Positions 60,541-64,000 of a stretch of 64,000 bases of DNA are shown one piece after another. The notes under the pieces were generated by a model. That model worked only from the letters and a program-made list of their open reading frames with translations, did no database searches and was not told where the DNA came from. Position 1 is the first letter of the stretch. Each line of letters begins with the position of its first letter. Source of the stretch: Hydractinia symbiolongicarpus (Eukaryota; Cnidaria; Hydrozoa; Anthoathecata; Hydractiniidae); assembly GCF_029227915.1 (NCBI RefSeq), contig NC_079880.1:29445501-29509500 (forward strand), read 5' to 3'. A program made the position numbers and the translations under genes.

Positions 60541-63500
60541 GAGAAAAGATAATTTAAAACATCGTTCGGAAAATGAGTTTACACTCTGGGTACTTTCTTT
60601 GTATACTTTTGACTTTACAGGCCGAGTCCGGGATTTACGGGAAATCGCAGGTTTTCGTTTGTCGGCGTTTAAACTTCTTTTATTCAGCGTCTCATCAAAA
60701 ATGAAAACAAGTTTGAAGACTACAAGTCTCATGCGTTTTAGTGGTGAAAAAATAATTTAAAAAATCGTTCGGGAAATGAATTTACTCCCTGGGTACTTTC
60801 TTTGTATACTTTTGACTATACGGGTCAAGCCCGGGATTTACGGTAAATCGCAGGTTTTCGTTTGCCGGCGATTAAACTTCTTTTATTCAGCGTTTCATCA
60901 AAAATGAAAACATTTTTGAAAACTACAAGTCTCATGCGTTTTAGTGGTGAAAAAATAATTTAAAAAATCGTTCGGGAAATGAGTTTACTCCCTGGGTACT
61001 TTCTTTGTATACTTTTGATTATACGGGCCGAGTCCGGGGTTTACGGGAAATGGCGGGTTTTCGTTTGCCGGCGATTAAATTTCTTTTATTCAGCGTCTCA
61101 TCAAAAATAAAACATTTTTGAAAACTACAAGTCTCATGCGTTTTAGTGGTGAAAAGATAATTTAAAAAATCGTTCGGGAAATGATTTTACACCCTGGGTA
61201 CTTTCTTTGTATACTTTTGACTTTACAGGTCCAGTCCGGGATTTACGGGAAATCGCAGGTTTTCGTTTGCCGGCGTTTAAACTTCTTTTATTCAGCGTCT
61301 CATCAAAAATGAAAACAAGTTTGAAGACTACAAGTCTCATGCGTTTTAGTGGTGAAAAAATAATTTAAAAAATCGTTCGGGAAATGAGTTTACTCTCTGG
61401 GTACTTTCTTTGTATACTTTTGAGTATACGGGCCAAGCCCGGGATTTACGGGAAATCGTGGGTTTTCGTTTGCCGGCGATTAAACTTCTTTTATTCAGCG
61501 TCTCATCAAAAATGAAAAGATTTTTGAAAACTACAAGTCTTATGCGTTTTAGTGGTGAAAAAATAATTTAAAAAATCGTTCTGGAAATGAGTTTACTCAC
61601 AGGGTACTTTCTTTATATACATTCGACTATACGGCCCAAGCCCGGGATTTACGGGAAATTGCGGGTTTTCGTTTGCCGGCGATTAAACCTCTTTTATTCA
61701 GCGTTTCATCAAAAATGAAAACATTTTTGAAAACTACAAGTCTCATGCGTTTTAGTGGTGAAAAGATAATTTAAAAAATCGTTCGGGAAATGAGTTTACA
61801 CCCTGGGTACTTTCGTTGTATACTTTTGACTTTACAGGTCCAGTCCGGGATTTACGGGAAATCGCAGGTTTTCGTTTGCCGGCGTTTAAACTTCTTTTAT
61901 TCAGCGTCTCATCAAAAATGAAAACAAGTTTGAAAACTACAAGTCTCATGCGTTTTAGTGGTGAAAAAATAATTTAAAAAATCGTTCGGGAAATGAGTTT
62001 ACTCTCTGGGTACTTTCTTTGTATACTTTTGACTATACGGGCCAAGCCCGGGATTTACGGGAAATCGCGGGTTTTCGTTTGCCGGCGATTAAACTTCTTT
62101 TATTCAGCGTCTCAACAAAAATGAAAAGATTTTTGAAAACTACAAGTCTTATGCGTTTTAGTGGTGAAAAAATAATTTAAAAAATCGTTCTGGAAATGAG
62201 TTTACTCACAGGGTACTTTCTTTATATACATTCGACTATACGGCCCAAGCCCGGGATTTACGGGAAATCGCGGGTTTTCGTTTGCCGGCGATTAAACCTC
62301 TTTCATTATGCGTCTCATCAAAAATGAAAACACTTTTGAAAACTACAAGTCTCATGCGTTTTAGTGGTGAAAAAAAAATTTAAAAAATCGTTCGGAAAAT
62401 GAGTTTACTCCCCGGGTACTTTCTTTGTAAACTTTTGACTATACAGGCCGAGTCCGGGATTTACGGGAAATCGCGGGTTTTCGTTTGCCGGCGATTAAAC
62501 TTCTTTTATTCAGCGTCCCATCAAAAATGAAAACATTTTTGAAAACTACAAATCTCATGCGTTTTAGTGGTGAAAAAATAATATAAAAAATCGTTCGGGA
62601 AATGAGTTTACTCCCTGGGTATTTTCTTTGTATACTTTTGACTATACAGGCCGAGTCCGGGATTTACGGGAAATCGCGGGTTTTTGTTTGCCGGCGATTA
62701 AACTTCTTTTATTCAGCGTCCCATCAAAAATGAAAACATTTTTGAAAACTACAAATCTCATGCGTTTTAGTGGTGAAAAAAAAATTTAAAAAATCGTTCG
62801 GAAAATGAGTTTACTCCCCGGGTACTTTCTTTGTAAACTTTTGACTATACAGGCCGAGTCCGGGATTTACGGGAAATCGCGGGTTTTCGTTTGCCGCCGA
62901 TTAAACTTCTTTTATTCAGCGTTTCATCAAAAATGAAAACATTTTTGAAAACTACAAGTCTCATGCGTTTTAGTGGTGAAAAGATAATTTAAAAAATCGT
63001 TCGGGAAATGAGTTTACACCCTGGGTACTTTCGTTGTATACTTTTGACTTTACAGGTCCAGTCCGGGATTTACGGGAAATCGCAGGTTTTCGTTTGCCGG
63101 CGTTTAAACTTCTTTTATTCAGCGTCTCATCAAAAATGAAAACAAGTTTGAAAACTACAAGTCTCATGCGTTTTAGTGGTGAAAAAATAATTTAAAAAAT
63201 CGTTCGGGAAATGAGTTTACTCTCTGGGTACTTTCTTTGTATACTTTTGACTATACGGGCCAAGCCCGGGATTTACGGGAAATCGCGGGTTTTCGTTTGC
63301 CGGCGATTAAACCTCTTTCATTATGCGTCTCATCAAAAATGAAAACACTTTTGAAAACTACAAGTCTCATGCGTTTTAGTGGTGAAAAAAAAATTTAAAA
63401 AATCGTTCGGAAAATGAGTTTACTCCCCGGGTACTCTCTTTGTAAACTTTTGACTATACAGGCCGAGTCCGGGATTTACGGGAAATCGCGGGTTTTCGTT

Positions 63501-64000
63501 TGCCGGCGATTAAACTTCTTTTATTCAGCGTCCCATCAAAAATGAAAACATTTTTGAAAACTACAAATCTCATGCGTTTTAGTGGTGAAAAAATAATATA
63601 AAAAATCGTTCGGGAAATGAGTTTACTCCCTGGGTATTTTCTTTGTATACTTTTGACTATACAGGCCGAGTCCGGGATTTACGGGAAATCGCGGGTTTTT
63701 GTTTGCCGGCGATTAAACTTCTTTTATTCAGCGTCCCATCAAAAATGAAAACATTTTTGAAAACTACAAATCTCATGCGTTTTAGTGGTGAAAAAATAAT
63801 TTAAAAAATCGTTCGGAAAATGAGTTTACTTCCTGGGTACTTACTTTGTATACTTTTGACTATACGGGCCGCGTCCGGGATTTACCGGAAGTCGCGGGTT
63901 TTCGTTTGCCGGCGATTAAACTTCTTTTATTCAGCGTCTCATCAAAAATGAAAACATTTTTGAAAACTACAAGTCTCATGCGTTTTAGTGGTGAAAAAAT
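60541..64000 (+). repeat. Array end of window: interleaved 6-mer and 5-mer relationships
   Basis: ACTTTCGTTGTATAC, with its unusual G, is at about 61,812 and 63,030, 1,218 bp apart. CATTATGCGTC is at about 62,304 and 63,319, 1,015 bp apart. The 62,300-62,640 stretch is therefore repeated from 63,315. The 60,535-61,340 portion resembles 34.0-34.9 kb. The array runs off the end of the window within a monomer. Confidence 0.72.

Larger units (their letters stand above)
1..64000. repeat. Satellite DNA array, ~203-bp monomer, whole window
   Basis: Landmarks such as GTACTTTCTTTGTATAC, TTTGCCGGCGATTAAAC and ACAAGTCTCATGCG recur every 203 bp (sometimes 202 or 204) from the first to the last base, giving about 315 head-to-tail monomers. 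The array is open at both ends. Nearly all copies share one orientation; the exception is about 300 bp near 37.1-37.4 kb. No stretch of even 100 bp lacks recognisable monomer sequence, so there is no unique DNA, gene or transposon. Arrays this long and pure are typical of eukaryotic centromeric or pericentromeric heterochromatin; that location is inferred, not shown. I do not recognise the monomer as a published satellite family. Confidence 0.98.

Noticed and set aside
587-63167. About ninety open reading frames of 62-121 residues, many nearly identical (65-, 71- and 91-residue classes)
   Set aside because: They recur because the monomer recurs. The frame shifts each 203-bp unit, most are on the strand opposite the overlapping plus-strand frames, single-base variants freely open or close them, and there is no promoter, ribosome site or known domain. 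The longer ones only reflect loss of a stop at a monomer joint.
1-64000. CRISPR array or other prokaryotic repeat system
   Set aside because: There are no short direct repeats with unique spacers; the whole 203-bp unit repeats, and no cas-like or other gene is present.
1-64000. Transposon, LTR or ribosomal/tRNA gene within the array
   Set aside because: No break in the monomer pattern is large enough to hold one. The longest departure is the 302-bp inverted satellite, which is itself monomer sequence.
1-64000. Telomeric repeats at the edges
   Set aside because: No TTAGGG-, TTTAGGG- or TTAGG-type tandem runs are present; both edges are ordinary monomer sequence.

Overview
The whole 64,000-base window is one uninterrupted satellite-DNA array. 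A tandem monomer of about 203 bp, roughly 38% G+C by my count on a hand-built consensus, repeats about 315 times from the first base to the last. The window begins and ends inside the array. I see no gene, RNA gene, transposon, CRISPR array or unique sequence. The many short open reading frames (65, 71 and 91 residues, mostly on the minus strand) are the same monomer read again and again, and I do not regard them as genes. Such an array indicates a eukaryote, most likely (peri)centromeric or other constitutive heterochromatin. I do not recognise the monomer as a named satellite and cannot assign a clade.

The array is a mosaic of higher-order repeats (HORs) of changing size. By eye: a dimer at 1-925; a 6-mer at 3.29-5.17 kb; 4-mers of 812 bp at 5.7-7.9 and 9.2-10.8 kb, inside a larger segment duplicated 3,450 bp downstream; a 6-mer (1,219 bp) at 10.9-13.4 kb; a 5-mer (1,015 bp) at 13.8-15.9 kb; an 879-bp tandem duplication that breaks monomer register at 16.0-17.5 kb; a 5-mer at 20.6-22.6 kb; single-monomer duplications at 25.7-27.4 kb; a 9-mer that becomes an 8-mer at 29.0-33.6 kb; a 5-mer (1,014 bp) at 33.9-35.9 kb; a small inversion at 37.1-37.4 kb; a 7-mer (1,420 bp) with a nested 3-mer at 38.5-41.9 kb; dimers at 44.8-45.6 kb; 5- and 6-mers at 48.6-52.2 kb inside a 2.8-kb segment duplicated at an offset of 5,273 bp; a 13-mer (2,638 bp) at 53.7-59.0 kb; and a 6-mer (1,218 bp) at 58.1-60.5 kb. 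Block edges are by eye, good to roughly 30 bp.

Monomers fall into sequence subfamilies, and these have regional distributions. The typical monomer carries a 9-bp perfect inverted repeat with an AAAA loop. CpG is over-represented in the consensus (13 sites against about 7 expected), yet many scattered variants are CpG to TpG or CpA. The most informative loci are an in-place inversion with three small deletions near 37 kb, whose base count balances exactly, and the register-breaking junction at 16,892/16,893.
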